64,000 bases of DNA from Diplosphaera chodatii (GCA_032358165.1 JAALGY010000052.1:620001-684000), one strand, 5' to 3'. Counted from the stretch's first letter, positions 35,324 through 47,064 are shown. The notes: a model not told the origin generated them from the letters alone. A program made the numbers and translations.

Positions 35324-35721
35324 GGTTCAAATTTGATCAGCCACTCAACAGAATCTGGACACTCTTCAGGGCCAAACTCCCAACAAGCATGCACTTCAGG
35401 CGATGCTTCCGAAAGCCGATGTATAAAAGAACTCGTGTCGCGATGGTGGCAATGGCCCGAACCGTCGCAGCACGCAGAGCACGGGTGGACACAAGCAGCA
35501 GCAGGAAGTACCTTTTCAGGCAGCGCCCACCCTAGAGTCAAAGTGAGAGCGATCAAGGACCTGAGGGTGCGATCACAGATTGCACACGCCAGCGACGAAC
35601 ACCCCCGTTCAGCGATCGGTCGGAAACTAGCGCAGCGGTGACAGACGGTCCCGACCCCATCGTGCGTGCATCCGTTAGGAACGCTCAGAAGCCGAGTGGT
35701 TGGCTCAAGTGTGACTGGGCG
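35324..35721. promoter_or_regulatory. Divergent intergenic region (RPA3 / LysM gene)
   Basis: This head-to-head 398-bp gap must hold both promoters. No element was identified. Confidence 0.4.
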
Positions 35722-37029
35722 ATGGCGGGCCTGCAGACCGGCGCGCTGTCGCCGTCTGCATTCACAGGAACAGCACTGCAGCATGCTGTGGTGGCCAGCC
35801 GGCGGCAGACGCGGCTGATCACCTCGGCAGACTTCAAGGCAAGGCACATTCTCAGTCCATGATCCCCCTGCACTGCGATCCGATTGCTCTGATTACTGCA
35901 CTCGCTGATTACACTACAGATACCTAACAACACACGGCAACTCAACGATGTGCAGGTGCGGCCGTACACCGTGAGGAAGGGAGACACGCTCGCCAGCATC
36001 GCGCAAAAGCGCGAGGTGCCGCTGGATCAGCTGCTCAAGCTGAACCACAAGTGAGCGCATGATGACCTCGTCGCACTGTACACTCGCACACCCGATGTGT
36101 CGAGCACCTACTGGTCCTAAGCGCCTGCATGGATCCGCGCACCTGACGCTGCCATTGCATGTTGCGGCCAGGGTGGTAACCCGCCGCTGCTGTTGCCCTG
36201 CAGCACATCGCCGGACGCGCTGACGGAGGGGCAGACGCTGCTCCTGCCGTCGGGCAGGCTGTCTGCGCGCGACAAAGAGATCCTGGAGGGCATTGGCCCA
36301 TGGACATACCGCACCTACCCCGTCCGCGCCGGCGAGACGCTCAATGTGAGTTGCATAGCTCGATGAATCTCCAACGTCGGAGCAGCAGCATGCCCCCGGG
36401 CTGCGGCGACGAGCGCAATTATCCAAGCGGCTGGCAGGAATGGGCAGGAAGTTTGCAGAAACTTTTATGAAGGCAGTGACCACACCTCCGCTGACATGCA
36501 CACAGCACAGGAGGTCCACTGAAACAGCGCAGATATCTGCGGCAAAGGAATGTGATGGGGAGCGTGTTGTTGCGTCTCGCAGGACATCATCTCGAAGCGG
36601 AACATCACTCGCGCTGAGATGGAGGCGCTGAACCCTGGCATCGACCTCGACCGGCTGAGTGCCAATCAGGTGCACTGTGTGTCACATGTTGCCGCTCCGA
36701 GACCTCATCACACTTGCGAGCTGTCTTGTGCATGTTGTGTATGCTGCAATGTGATGGAACATCACACCGCACAGCGACAAGTGTGCCAGGCAATTCGCCC
36801 ATCTGCACATCCCAGGAACAGCGACACAACCAGGATGTGTTGCTGCATGCAGATCCTGAAGCTGCCAGCGGGCAAGTACACGGTGCGGGAGCAGGAGATG
36901 CTGAGCAGCTTTGCGCCGCAGGAGTTCTTCTCCAACGTGACGCACATGTCGAAGGGCACCATCGTCGCCTCCGCAGCACTGCTGGGTGCCGCCATCTTCA
37001 TCTGGCGGCAGAAGAACGACGACTACTGA
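35722..37029 (+). CDS. Tail-anchored double-LysM protein, probably plastid (spliced)
   Basis: Start at the ATG at 35722 gives MAGLQTGALSPSAFTGTALQ and more Ser/Arg-rich residues, a plastid-type presequence. Exon 2 opens VRPYTVRKGDTLASIAQKRE and VPLDQLLKLNH (35956-36050), with the TSPDALTEGQTLLLPSG end in exon 3; this is LysM 1. LysM 2 reads YPVRAGETL, then NDIISKRNITRAEMEALNPG, and ends ANQILKLPAGKYTV. The last exon (36852-37029) ends with HMSKGTIVASAALLGAAIFI, one transmembrane helix, then WRQKNDDY and stop. LysM domains bind N-acetylglucosamine glycans such as peptidoglycan or chitin. Membrane-anchored plastid LysM proteins occur in plants. In a plastid without visible peptidoglycan the ligand is unclear. 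Confidence 0.87.
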
Positions 37030-37538
37030 TTGACGGGGCCAGTGCAGACGGGCTTGTGCCATTGCAGCTGCATGTCCTGCTGGCGCTGCAGCAGGTTGGT
37101 CTGGAGGTCGGGCAAAGTATGGCTGGGGAAGGCCACACACTGCAGTCAATGGTGGAATGGTGCAGCACAGACCCGCCCTTTCGTGCATGTCATTCTGCTG
37201 ACAGGATCAGTGCGAACGGGGTAGGATATATGGGCCCAGTATAAGATGTAGCACTTTGATATGCACCATGAAGGACGTCACCGGGCAAGCGAGATTTGTA
37301 ACGTTCCAGGTCACTCTGACCACAAACAATGCACAACAGCCCTCAATTTCAACCTATTCAGGCAGACAATCGTCCAGCTTGCACTGGATGCAATTTTACG
37401 ACGTGATGCCACAATCAACAGTCTCAGGCTGTTGTCAGCTTCCGTGGATCATCAACTAAAATGCGCCCATGCGGGCACCAAATAAAAAGCTCACACGAGG
37501 TCCCAGCGGCGTGAGTTTCATGGCAGCCAGCTTTCAAG
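37030..37538. other. Convergent intergenic gap
   Basis: This tail-to-tail gap of about 500 bp holds the 3' UTRs of the LysM gene and the plastid membrane-protein gene. Nothing else is visible. Confidence 0.4.
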
Positions 37539-38909
37539 TCAGGACCTGCGGCGCATCTTCTGCCGGAAGAGCTCCACCTCCGCGTCGGCAGCAGCCTCCC
37601 GCTCCTCAAACGTGGTGAGCACTGGCGTCGGGGGCTTTGTCAGCACCTCTGGGTCGAACTTCGGGCGCACTGCCTCCCACACTTGCCCCTGCAATGAGGA
37701 AGTGTTAGTGTCGATGATAGCAGGCATCCCACCGTTCGACAGCACCTGATAGCCTCTCTGTGCTATGCCACCAAAAGGTTCACTGGCTGTCCAATGACTT
37801 CTAGTGCCTGCTCACAAATGTGCCCACAGATGTGTACTGCATGCAGGCGCAGAAAGTGCTCACCAGCTGGCCGGCCTTGTAGGTGAGGAAGCCACCAAAC
37901 AGCGCAGCTGACTGCACGCCATTGAGCGGCTCTGGGGCGGCGCTGTTGTACGCCGCCGCCGCCGCTGCGAGGCCCACCAGGACCAGCAGCCGGGGCCGCA
38001 GCGCCGCGCGCATCGCCGCCACAAGCTTCCGTGCTGACCTGTTGCATGCACTGACAACTCAGCACGTGTCCTCGTGCAGCGCCTGCTGGTTTATGCTGAC
38101 CAGCGACGTTGCTTGCCACATGCAAGGCGAGGTGCTGCAAGGTCTGCGGCGTGCCCGCTTGAGAGGCATGCTGCTGATGTTGGCAAGTGCCGATTCGCTG
38201 GACGCTTGCCTGAGGGCCGCAAACTCAAGGCGGGAGTCCTCCGCCATCAGGAACGCTGCAGCGATGGGGTCGTCCTGCCGGAAGGTGTCCACATCCCGCA
38301 TCAACAGCTGCAGGTAGCCATACCCCACAGCGCTGCCGAGCCCGGCGCATACCGCCACCTGCAGCCGGAACACAGGCCACATTTTGACTTGGCAGTCTCC
38401 TACACCGGCGGCTGCTGGCAGCCCCAGTCGCTCAAGGAGCAGTGGCTCGGGCACAGGTTGGTTTGCAGCTGCAGGTGTCACGATGGTGGATGGGTTGGAG
38501 CACCCACATCGCTGGTCGTCGTCAGCAGCAGGTAGCCGCTGAGGAACCCAGCAAAGCGGCGGGTGGTGCGATTCATGTCCGCCTTGAGCTGCTCATACTG
38601 CGCCATGCTGTCGCTGTCATCTTCACCCTGCTGTTGCGCTGCTGTGGCACTGAGGTCCTCCGGCAGCGGCTGCTGTGCTGCTTGGCAGCGGCACACGTGC
38701 CGCGGCACATGCGAGGGCAGAACCACTGATCGGTGAAGGCGCTGTGGATGTCGCCGCGGCTGCCGAGCGGCTGTCTTTGTTTCCACTACACGAAGGTGCG
38801 CAGCTGCAAATGGCGTGCGGACTCCCGAAGGCAACCTGCAGTCGCTATATTGGGCTTCAGCTGTTATTTGGGTACACCGGCAACGGCAGCTTGTTGGTGT
38901 GGGTTGCAT
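37539..38909 (-). CDS. Plastid membrane protein resembling ATP synthase protein I (spliced)
   Basis: The product probably sits in the thylakoid or envelope. Exon 1 from ATG 38909 is basic and Ser/Arg-rich (a presequence). It then gives DDSDSMAQYEQLKADMNRTT and RRFAGFLSGYLLLTTTS. Exon 2 has VAVCAGLGSAVGYGYLQLLM followed by RDVDTFRQDDPIAAAFLMAE. Exon 3 has RPRLLVLVGLAAAAAAYNSA and ALFGGFLTYKAGQL. Exon 4 ends PPTPVLTTFEEREAAADAEV and RQKMRRRS at 37541. The order YE-LK, first helix, GS-VGY-YL-LL-RDVD, then further helices resembles the AtpI/CGL160-type family that helps CF0 assembly in green plants. The match is by general pattern only. The ATG at 38909 is the first in frame, but an upstream exon is possible. 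Confidence 0.6.
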
Positions 38910-40124
38910 GTCAACCGTCTCAGCTTGATCTTGGTCGCTAGCATCACCTGGAACAATGCATGACGAGTTTCAGAAGTTCTTGCGTTGCGCCGTGGCCCAG
39001 AGCAGCTTGATGCTGAAAGCGGCGCACAGCCCCGCACAGTGCTGGAGCGCCACCGGTCCACGATTGGCACGGTATCAGCAAGCGATCCAGATATACGCAA
39101 TCAAATCGGCTCGTACAGCATGCAATATAAGCCAGCCGCGCTCACACCCTGCAAAATTGGGAGTGGTCTCACAGGGGGTTGGGGTGCCGTCTCTCAGCAG
39201 GTGATGCAACGCGCGAGAACACAGGCGAGACCCTTTAACGCCTCCCCGCAGATGTTCAAGATGTGCAGGTTGCAAAATTGGAAAATTCACGGTAGATGTT
39301 GGGACAGGTTATCAAGGCGTGTCGCTGAGCCGGCACATGCTTATCGACCTTGTGATGACTGATGACGTGCATGCAATGGTACCACTTGACGCAGTGAACC
39401 CGCGCGGTCAGCTGCACATCTGGCGAGAGCATTGCAGAACCTGTCGAATCGATCCGCAGTACCTCCAACCTTCGCGACACTCGGCGACTGGCCTGCGATC
39501 GCTGTGCTGCAATAAATAGGACATTTAGCAGGTCCGCACACTCGCAGACCCAGGCATTGCTGCCTGTACGCAACAGCCACATCAGTCATGCTGTAACCCT
39601 AGCACAGGAACATCAAGCCTGCACCGTCACTGAAGTGCATGCGCAGCCCCTAGCGTGCACCAGCTGCGCCGGGGCCACAGCACAACTACTCGCAGGCCCC
39701 TGTGAAGACGCAGTTATATGTAGGCAACACAAAATATGGTGGTGGGTCTGCAAAGACTGATGGCGGGGCCCCAGCAGGGCGCTGCGGCGCTGCGTGATGG
39801 CGCCAGCCGCCACCGCCATGCACTGGCCAGGTGCCATCGCAGCTGCACGCCTGCTAAACTGCCAGAGTGCTGCCAGCAGGTGGTGATGGTGGTAGAGAGC
39901 GAAGCAGCGTGGCAATATGCCCAAGAGGCGGCCAGCTGACCGGCTGCTGCGCTCCTTGACTGCAGCGCTGCCACGTTGGGAACCGCAGCAGCACTGGCGG
40001 TAGCGGCTCGACACAGGAGGCGGCGGCCTGCCGGCTTCAGCACGGCTCAGCCACGGCGGTGAGCCTACGTTTGCAGCCGGTGCTTGGGTCGCACAATGTG
40101 GAGCGCTGTCAGCGTGTGCTGTGC
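38910..40124. promoter_or_regulatory. 1.2-kb divergent region, possible 5' exons of the carrier gene
   Basis: This separates two start regions. A + stretch just before 40059 (about 39969-40058, reading STQEAAACRLQHGSATA before a GTGAGC donor) could splice in phase to 40066 and extend the carrier gene upstream. Elsewhere I see nothing recognisable. Confidence 0.35.
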
Positions 40125-42703
40125 ATGAGCAAGGACTGCCGATGGCGCAGGTTCCTGCACCCGCTGGCGGTGTACGCCATCAGCGGAGCAGTGGGCGAGG
40201 TGTGCCAGGTGGCCACCATGTACCCTCTATCAACCATCGCGGTGCGCTCGCTGAAGACGTTGTCATCACCATTGAGTTGTGGGGTGTGACCAGGGACAGT
40301 TCATGTGGATGCAGCCCCCTTGTGTTTCAGTTGCAAGCTGGGAAGGGCTGCAGCTGCAGAGTATCCCATGGATCCACATCCACATCCAACATCAAAATCC
40401 ACATCCACATCCACATCAACACGATCAGGAGCGTGTCGCGCAGGTCAAGTGCCAGGCGCACGGCACGTCCACGCGGGCCGTGCTGGCGGAGCTGTGGGCG
40501 CTGGGCAGCAAGCGCGCGGGCGTCGCGTCGCTGTACAGGGGCCTGGGCACGCGGGCGGCGGTGGCGGCCCTGGTCGGCGCCTTCTACCTCAGCTCCTTCC
40601 ACTTCTTCAGGTGGGGCCAGGTTCCAGAGCAGGTTGGCCGCGGACCAGCATCTGCAGCGCGGCACCGTGGTGAGCCCAGCTTGGGCGACGTCGGCTTTCG
40701 AGCCGTGCTTCACAGCTCGGCAGGCTGTCTGCTGTGCGCCAAAAGGCATCTGCAGCACAAGGCTGCAGATCGGGGGCTTGCTGCTGCCTGATGCTGCTTC
40801 GTCTGATGCTGCTTTGGAGTGGGGTTCGAGCTGGTGTGCCCTGCTGCTGCGCAGCAACCGCTTCACGGCCGTGGGGGACAGCGCGGCCGCCACGCGCCGG
40901 CGGCGGCGGGCGTCCGTCGGCAGCGACTTCCTGCTGGGCGCCGGCGGCGCGGCGGCCATGCCGGCGGCCGCCTCCCTCGCGGCGGCGTCAAAGGTGACAC
41001 GCAGCGGTCGCTGCCTCGCGTGTGAAGCCTCGGGGCGGGGTCAGACGGCATGCAACTGGGCTGCCTCGAGTGACGTCTGGAGGGAAGGTTGTCAGCTGGC
41101 CTGCGTTGTGCCGCCCAGGTGACCGGCGCGCAGCCAGCGCAGATGCTGGCGCCTGTGGCCGGCTCCGCAGCGCAGTGGCGCGGCAGCAGGTCTGGAGCCT
41201 CCTCGCGGCAGCGCCGCCACCAAGGCAGGCATGCAGCGCCGGCAGGTGCGGACGCTTCCAGGGCTGCGGCCGATGCCGCACTGCCGGGCGCCGGCACCAG
41301 CACCAGCGGCAGCAGCAGCGGTGTCAACAGCAGCCCCGCACAGCACGACAGCAGCAAATATGGTGCAGGTTGTGATCCCAGTGAATTCAGTGGCAGCTGT
41401 AGCAGCAGCGGCAGCGGCTCACGGGCCGCAGCCGAGACGGCTGCGGCCATGCTGTCATCGCTGGGCACCGCAGTCTTCGAGGGGCCGCTCGAAGTCTTCC
41501 AGCACAGAGCGCAGGTACCACACGGGATCATGAGCTGGTGAATCTGGCATCGTGGCCCTCTGCATTTTGTCATTGCCGGGCAGTCACACTGACGCCTTTG
41601 CGGCTCACAGATGCCTAGCGCCAGTTCGGTTATGCTTTATTTGTTGGGTCTGTCATGCGCAGGCCGGCATGTCTGGGGGTCTGGGGGTGCGGCAAGGTGT
41701 GCTGGCTGCCTTCAGCGCCGGAGGCCTCCGCAGCGTGTTTGGTGGGTACACCGCGTTCATGATCAAAACGGTGCGCACTGCACACCCGATGGTGTCATCT
41801 GCCGTTCTGGCTGTTGCACATGTGACGAGGATGCCTTGCCTTGTGTGTGCAACGTCAGAGCGGGAAGCGTGATAGGGCGACGTCACCAACGAAAGCACCG
41901 GTGCTTACCCCTGTCAGGGAGCTGATGGGTTGACGAGGTTTGCCATCTATCTGGCAGGTGCCACAAGACGTTGCAGAGCTGCTCACCTTCAGCCGTCTGG
42001 CAGCAGCACGCGATGATGGTCCCAGAGCGCGGCACGGGCCGATGCGCCTGCTCCAGCAGCTACCGGAGGAGGCTGCGGACATGCTCATGGGTGATCTACA
42101 CGGGATCTGCGCCCCCAAGAACCTCTTGCAGTGTGTCAGGGTTGGCTACAGCTGCTTCCAGTGGATGCAAGCCGTGCAGCAACACCGCTGTAGGAAATCA
42201 TATCGCAGCGCTTGCTTGCTGAACTTGGTATGTAGGGTTTTACATCACCATAAGCTCACGTGTCTGCTTTGAAACCGCAATGCAGGTGCGACCGCAGGCG
42301 TGGCATCTGTGCTGGTGTCCATGCCCCTGGAGTGCATCAAGACGGTCATCGACACGCGCGGCAGCCCGGCCGAAGGCCTCGCCACAATCCCGCAGTTCTG
42401 GTCCACCGGCCGCGGTATTGTGGCTTCAAACGGCTTTGGCGCGCTCTTCCGTGGCCTGTCACCCGCCCTGGTGCGGTTGAATTGTGTTGCATGTGAGCAG
42501 ATGGCTGTTTGCAATTGATTGCCCGCACATTAGATGTGCAAGCTGCGCCCAAGCCCCTCTCTGCTGTTTCATGGTGCGCCACGGTGTCTCCATTGCAGAT
42601 GGAGACGGTACCTTCGGCCATGGTGTACTGGCTGGCGGTCGAGACATGCCGCCGGGCGCTGGCCCCCTATGCCACCGCCAAAGTCGACGGTGCTGCAGCG
42701 TGA
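40125..42703 (+). CDS. Divergent mitochondrial-carrier-family protein with Ser/Ala-rich insertion (spliced)
   Basis: The first ATG (40125) gives MSKDCRWRRFLHPLAVYAIS and GAVGEVCQVATMYPLSTIAV. Here the carrier signature P-x-D/E-x-x-K/R is degenerate (PLSTIAVR). Next comes ASLYRGLGTRAAVAALVGAF, typical of helix 2. An insertion of roughly 150 residues (40870-41515), rich in Ala, Ser and Gly, follows. Then GGLRSVFGGYTAFMIKT (helix 4-like), and the third repeat has the intact signature VLVSMPLECIKTVIDTRG, NGFGALFRGLSPALVRL and PSAMVYWLAVETCRRALA. It stops at 42701-42703. Six-helix carriers move metabolites or nucleotides across organelle membranes. Substrate-contact residues cannot be assigned here. 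An upstream exon may exist. Confidence 0.75.
40374..40416. repeat. CACATC hexamer repeat
   Basis: Interrupted tandem CACATC units occupy the end of an intron of the carrier gene, just before the exon that begins near 40444. Confidence 0.85.
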
Positions 42704-43232
42704 TCGATGTGACACAAAGGTACTGATATCCTCCAGACAAACATCGGGCCTCCACGCCGACCCGTTGAAGCATGCTGTGGGTTTGAGCCACCCCAAGACA
42801 TAGCGTCTGAAGTCCGTATATCCTTAGTCGGGCTTCCTCTTGTGCTGGGGATTGCTTGCCGCCCACCTGGGTTCAGGCATGTTAGTGACAGAACTGCTGT
42901 TCTGCTGATGCAGTTTGCCGGGCCATTGGCTTGTCAGACAGCTGGATTGCACATTGGTTTTGGGGCGCACTGTCACGTCAAGGCTGCATAGATGCACAAC
43001 TATAGAACTATAGAACCTAATTGCATCGCCTATACACGAACCTCTGAAGAGTCGCTCTGAAGTTGCAGCATCTCCACCGCTGATATTGCAGCAACATGAT
43101 GATAGAGCTGCTGCCGGCACTGCTCAAAAAGCGAAGCAAATCGGGGTTCCATGGCACCCACATAGCAGTTCTGCAACTGTCACTGTCGTGGCTTGGCCAA
43201 TCGCCTGTGGTGACATAACGCATCCCTGGTCG
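42704..43232. other. Convergent intergenic gap
   Basis: This tail-to-tail gap lies between the carrier gene and VTC1. A short direct repeat, ACTATAGA twice, occurs near 42998-43014. No coding signal is seen. Confidence 0.4.
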
Positions 43233-44064
43233 TCAGCCGCTCTGCTCGAAGCTGACGACAGATCCCACGAAGGTGATGGACAGCGCCACAATCATCACCA
43301 CCGACAGCACGATGGGCAGCACCCTGTTGTCGTACGGCCCGTCCAGCTTGTTCCTGCAGGCGAGTATCATTGGCTCATCGGCTGTGTGGCAGGGCGCCCC
43401 AATCTCCAGGCGTGAAACGTCAGGTGTTTTGAGGGCAGGAGCTGCAACACGACAGCGATTACAGCGACAAACAAACATAAGACATTTGAAGTGGTTGCGG
43501 TCGCAAAACTGAGGACTCACAGCAGCATCTCGCCGCGCAGCTTGAAGTGGATGGCGGAGTACACCGCCATGCCAATGGCTGCGGCCATCATGCACAGCGC
43601 CAGCAGCCGCACGAAGATGGCGCGGTGGGTGTAGTCGCTGCCCCAGTGCTTGTGGCCATGCCCAGCCACGCCTGGTGGAGCGGTTGACAGCACCCGTGAG
43701 CAGGTAAACAAACATGACAACCTGCATGCAAGTGCAGCTGAATCTGCGGCAGTTAAGTATTCACCATGTAAGTTGAAAGATTCACGAGATCATGGACATT
43801 CTCACCGAGCAGAGCCGCTGAGATGCTGCCGATGGTGACGGACATGTTCATCCAATGCAGGAATGTCCGCTCATTGGCTGCGGCATGCATCATACAACAC
43901 TGTCAACGAGTGTCGGCCAACCACACGAGCTGTCCTGCATGCTTGCCTACTTGAGGCGTGATGCATCTTGTATTGACGAGGTGTCCTTATGATCTGCTGC
44001 GGTGAGGGACCAGGATGCACCCACCGAAGAATGCCTTAGCCTCAGTTCGCCTGAGCGTCGCCAT
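43233..44064 (-). CDS. VTC1: Vacuolar transporter chaperone subunit VTC1 (spliced)
   Basis: A membrane subunit of the VTC polyphosphate polymerase of acidocalcisomes or vacuoles. The start exon gives MATLRRTEAKAFF. It joins across a GTGGGT donor and a CCGCAG acceptor to complete ANERTFLHWMNMSVTIGSIS and AALLG, the conserved NERTFL motif and helix 1. The next exon has FVRLLALCMMAAAIGMAVYS (helix 2) and FKLRGEMLL. The last has NKLDGPYDNRVLPIVLSVVM, helix 3, ending VVSFEQSG at TGA 43233-43235. About 130 residues with three helices and no SPX or polymerase domain is exactly the VTC1 type. Land plants lack VTC, so this supports an algal source. Spacer codons between exons 1 and 3 are not all resolved. 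Confidence 0.88.
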
Positions 44065-44519
44065 GCCTGCTGCCGGAACGGCTCCCGATCTTGAGATGGA
44101 AAACAAGCCAGCAGTGGGACTGGCTGGCTGCTGATGCGGCGATAGCCTTTAGGGTTCCGGCCTTCCTGGTCACACTCGTGCAGGATGTCAGCCAAGCCGG
44201 ATTTTCACGTGCACCGCAGGAACTTGCGCTGGCTCACACCCTGAGAGCAGGTAAGGAGAGTCTATCACGATCGCAAGCAGGCTCTGCCGACCCGGCGGGC
44301 TGCTGCTGCACATATTCCGTGCAGCCCAGGTGAGTCATGACGATCCGTTGGAGACTCCAGTTATGATCCAATAGGAAGGGCTGCCCTTCAAGGGGATGCT
44401 CATTGGACCGACCAGATACATATCAATCCACACCAATCAAATGCAAGCTTGCAACCTTGCTAACCCACAATTTTCTATACACTTCGTTAGTTTGCAACAC
44501 GCTGCTCGCAGCTGTGATG
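44065..44519. other. Tandem intergenic gap
   Basis: This holds the VTC1 promoter and the 3' UTR of the patatin-like gene. The minus frame stays open some way upstream of the VTC1 ATG (residues GLFSISRSGAVPAAG), so a longer N-terminus is possible. Confidence 0.35.
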
Positions 44520-46232
44520 TCATCCGGCGGCAGCCACCCGCCGCGATGTGAGGCGGCTGCCGCTCAGCGCTGCCAGGCTCGACTGGCGCGCAACCTCGAA
44601 CTGCATGGCGGCCAGGATGCGTCACAGCACAGCAAGCGCTTTTACACAGCGCGGCGCAATGCAGCCGCTGGAGTGCAGGCAGGCCCTGCTGGTGCTCAGA
44701 CCTGTGCAGTGCGCTGGCAGCTCGGCTGCTCACCTGCCCCTCGAAATCGCCGAGGCTGAAGAACGACACCTTGGAGCGAGGGGACCGGATGACCGTCACC
44801 CGCCGCTCGCCTGCAAGACAAAGCTCTTTGTATCAAAACTCATCTATGAAACTAGCATCAGCAGCAGCTGCATGAGCTCAGGGTATCGCTGGACAGGGTC
44901 ACTGCATGCTTGGCGCATGAGCGCTGACCTGCTGCCTCAAGACAGCTGTGGCGGTCAAAGGCACTGTGATTGGACGCACATGTGCACTCACACCTGCCCG
45001 CACCTGTGGCTGCTATGTCGTCGCTGCCCGAGTACTTTGACGACCGTGCGATGAGGTGCACGATCGCTGGAGGCGCCTGCTGCAGGCCGCTGCTGCTGCC
45101 GCCGCCGCCGCCCCCGCCGCCGTCGCCATTGGTATTGGCTATACCGGTGCCCTGCTGCTGCAGGCGCAGGTGCTGCCGCCAGGGGCGCAGCCCGCTGCGG
45201 TCCACCATGCCCCCGTCCACGTAGGGCCCGCTGGCTTCCTGGCCTGCGAACAGAAAGAGCCTGGGGTCCACTGCTGGTGCTGGCGACACTGCGGACCCTG
45301 TGCCTGGGCCATGGCAGCGCGCGTCGCTGTGCGTGACATGCGCAGCAGGAGCTACACCTGGAATGGCCACTGGCGTGAAGACGCAGGGGATGGCGGCCGA
45401 CGCGGCCACCGCCGCCGGCAGCGGCCCGCTGCTGATGGTCTGGTGCCGGCCGGCCCTGTCCACGACCCCAACCTGATTCCATACACCGAGCACTACACTG
45501 CATGGTTGTTGTGTGTTTACCACAGCACACCGCACAGCATGGTTGCGGAGGCACCTCATGTCAAGCTCGAGCGGTGCAGCAGGGTTGCCAGTATTGACAT
45601 TTGACAATTGAAATGTCACCGCGAAGGGGCGCTCCAGGTCCTCAAAGGTGGGCGGCAGCACCTCCGCCAGCCGGGCGACCACGCCGCGCAGGTCCAGCGC
45701 GCCGCGCCACGGCCGGCAGCTGGGGCGCAGCAGCTGGATGGGCGGCACCCGCGACAGCTCCGCCTGGGAGCAACCGCAGCACATTCCGATTTCAGACTCG
45801 CTGCCCCGGTGACTGAACCTGATCAGACACGGGCCTGTGGAAGCCTCACTCACATGTCCCAGGACCAGGAAGGCCACGAGCCTCATGGCTGCTGCGGGTG
45901 TGCACGGGGAGGGGACCGGCAGCGCACCGCCACCTCCAGCGGCGAGTAGCCGGCCGAGTACAGCGCCCCGGACAGCGCGCCGCTGCTGGTGCCCATCACG
46001 CCGCGCACCTGGCGCCACGTGAACAGGCTCCACATGCATGTTGGAAGTGACACGGCTCCAGCAGACGCAAAGCGCTACGATCGTCTGGGTCAAAGCCTGC
46101 ATAATGTTGACAAGCGTTGTGCTGAAGCCATGGCTCGCGCCTTGATGCCGGCGTCCTGGACCGCCTGCAGGAAGCCGGAGTGGTACGCGAACGCCAGGAA
46201 GCCGCTGGACAGCACCAGGTCGCAGGCATCAT
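44520..46232 (-). CDS. Patatin-like phospholipase/lipase (spliced, 5' end uncertain)
   Basis: An acyl hydrolase with a Ser-Asp dyad. The exon beginning 46232 gives DDACDLVLSSGFLAFAYHSG and FLQAVQDAGIK, the patatin opening. The next gives VRGVMGTSSGALSGALYSAG and YSPLEVAV, carrying the nucleophile elbow GTSSG. Later exons give ALDLRGVVARLAEVLPPTFE and DLERPFAVTFQLSN, ISSGPLPAAVAASAAIPCVF and GPYVDGGMVDRSGL; the DGG holds the catalytic Asp. A poly-Gly insertion follows (near 45120). The end reads VTVIRSPRSKVSFFSLGDFE and MQFEVARQSSLAALSGSRL, with stop at 44520-44522. The intron after exon 1 seems to start with GC rather than GT. The true start, probably a short exon above 46232, was not found. 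Confidence 0.82.
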
Positions 46233-47064
46233 CTGGCAACGAGGAATGAACATCGCGTCAAGCCGGGTTCGTCGGTGCGACTGGCCATATCGGAGGCACG
46301 CCCCAGCGCTGACAAGGTGTTTCATGGCCAGCATATTTGAAGACCATTAGATCGACTTGTGTGCACAGCACAGGGTGCGCAATGCATCATGCATACCTGA
46401 CTGCAGCCGGTCTGTCAAAGCAGCAAGAGTCGGCTGTGCGCGCCAGCGCTGCGCTGTGCATGCTCTGCGCTGGCGCCGTGCGACGCGTGCGCACCACGTT
46501 GCTGATGCATCACGGCTGGATGAGCGTAGAAGGCGTGTTGTGTCAGCTTGAAAAGTGCTGTGGGCACCCTTCATGAGTTCAAGATGCCGTGATCATATAA
46601 ACGGCCCAGGTGCAGCAAGCAGGTACTCCTTCAGCCGTGTCGACCGCGCGTCAGACCGGTCTCAATCTCACAACGAAGCACATACGAGCAATACCGTCAT
46701 GACATGCATCTGCAGATGTGCCCTGGCACCTCTTGCTGGCAGCCATCAGTTCAGCAGGATGACTCATGGCACGCTGGCACCAACTTGGCTGGGACCATGG
46801 ATGCATCCTGTACCTTTGGCCAACAGGCTACCCGTGGATGCTGGTGCGGATGCTAGCAGTTGGCCTCACGTACTGAATGGATTGCAAAACACATTGGCAG
46901 CACTCGCTCCCATCGATGTCCATAGCAGGAGTGCATAAACAGTTGCACCGACATCGGTTGGGCAACATACTCAATGCCGTGGTGCTTCAGTGAGACGACT
47001 CAGAGGGGGACACTGGTGGCGCCGCCGCGCGCTTTCGCAGCCCCAAGCGCACACCTACTCAGCG
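46233..47064. other. Gap holding the patatin-like gene's 5' end
   Basis: The missing first exon and promoter of the patatin-like gene should lie here, followed by the 3' UTR of the long gene to the right. The minus-strand frame at 46574-46347 is open but shows no family signal. Confidence 0.35.

Noticed and set aside
39714..40043. A minus-strand frame that opens like a mitochondrial presequence (AGRRLLCRAATASAAA)
   Set aside because: It begins at GTG with no nearby ATG, has no recognisable mature protein, and overlaps a possible + exon of the carrier gene.
40374..40416. CACATC repeats considered as a CRISPR-like or centromeric array
   Set aside because: The unit is six bases with no spacers and lies inside an intron, so it is a simple microsatellite.
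44858..46102. A 414-residue minus-strand open frame
   Set aside because: It mixes patatin exons with intron translation; the GTSSG exon is in a different frame, so it is not a single protein.
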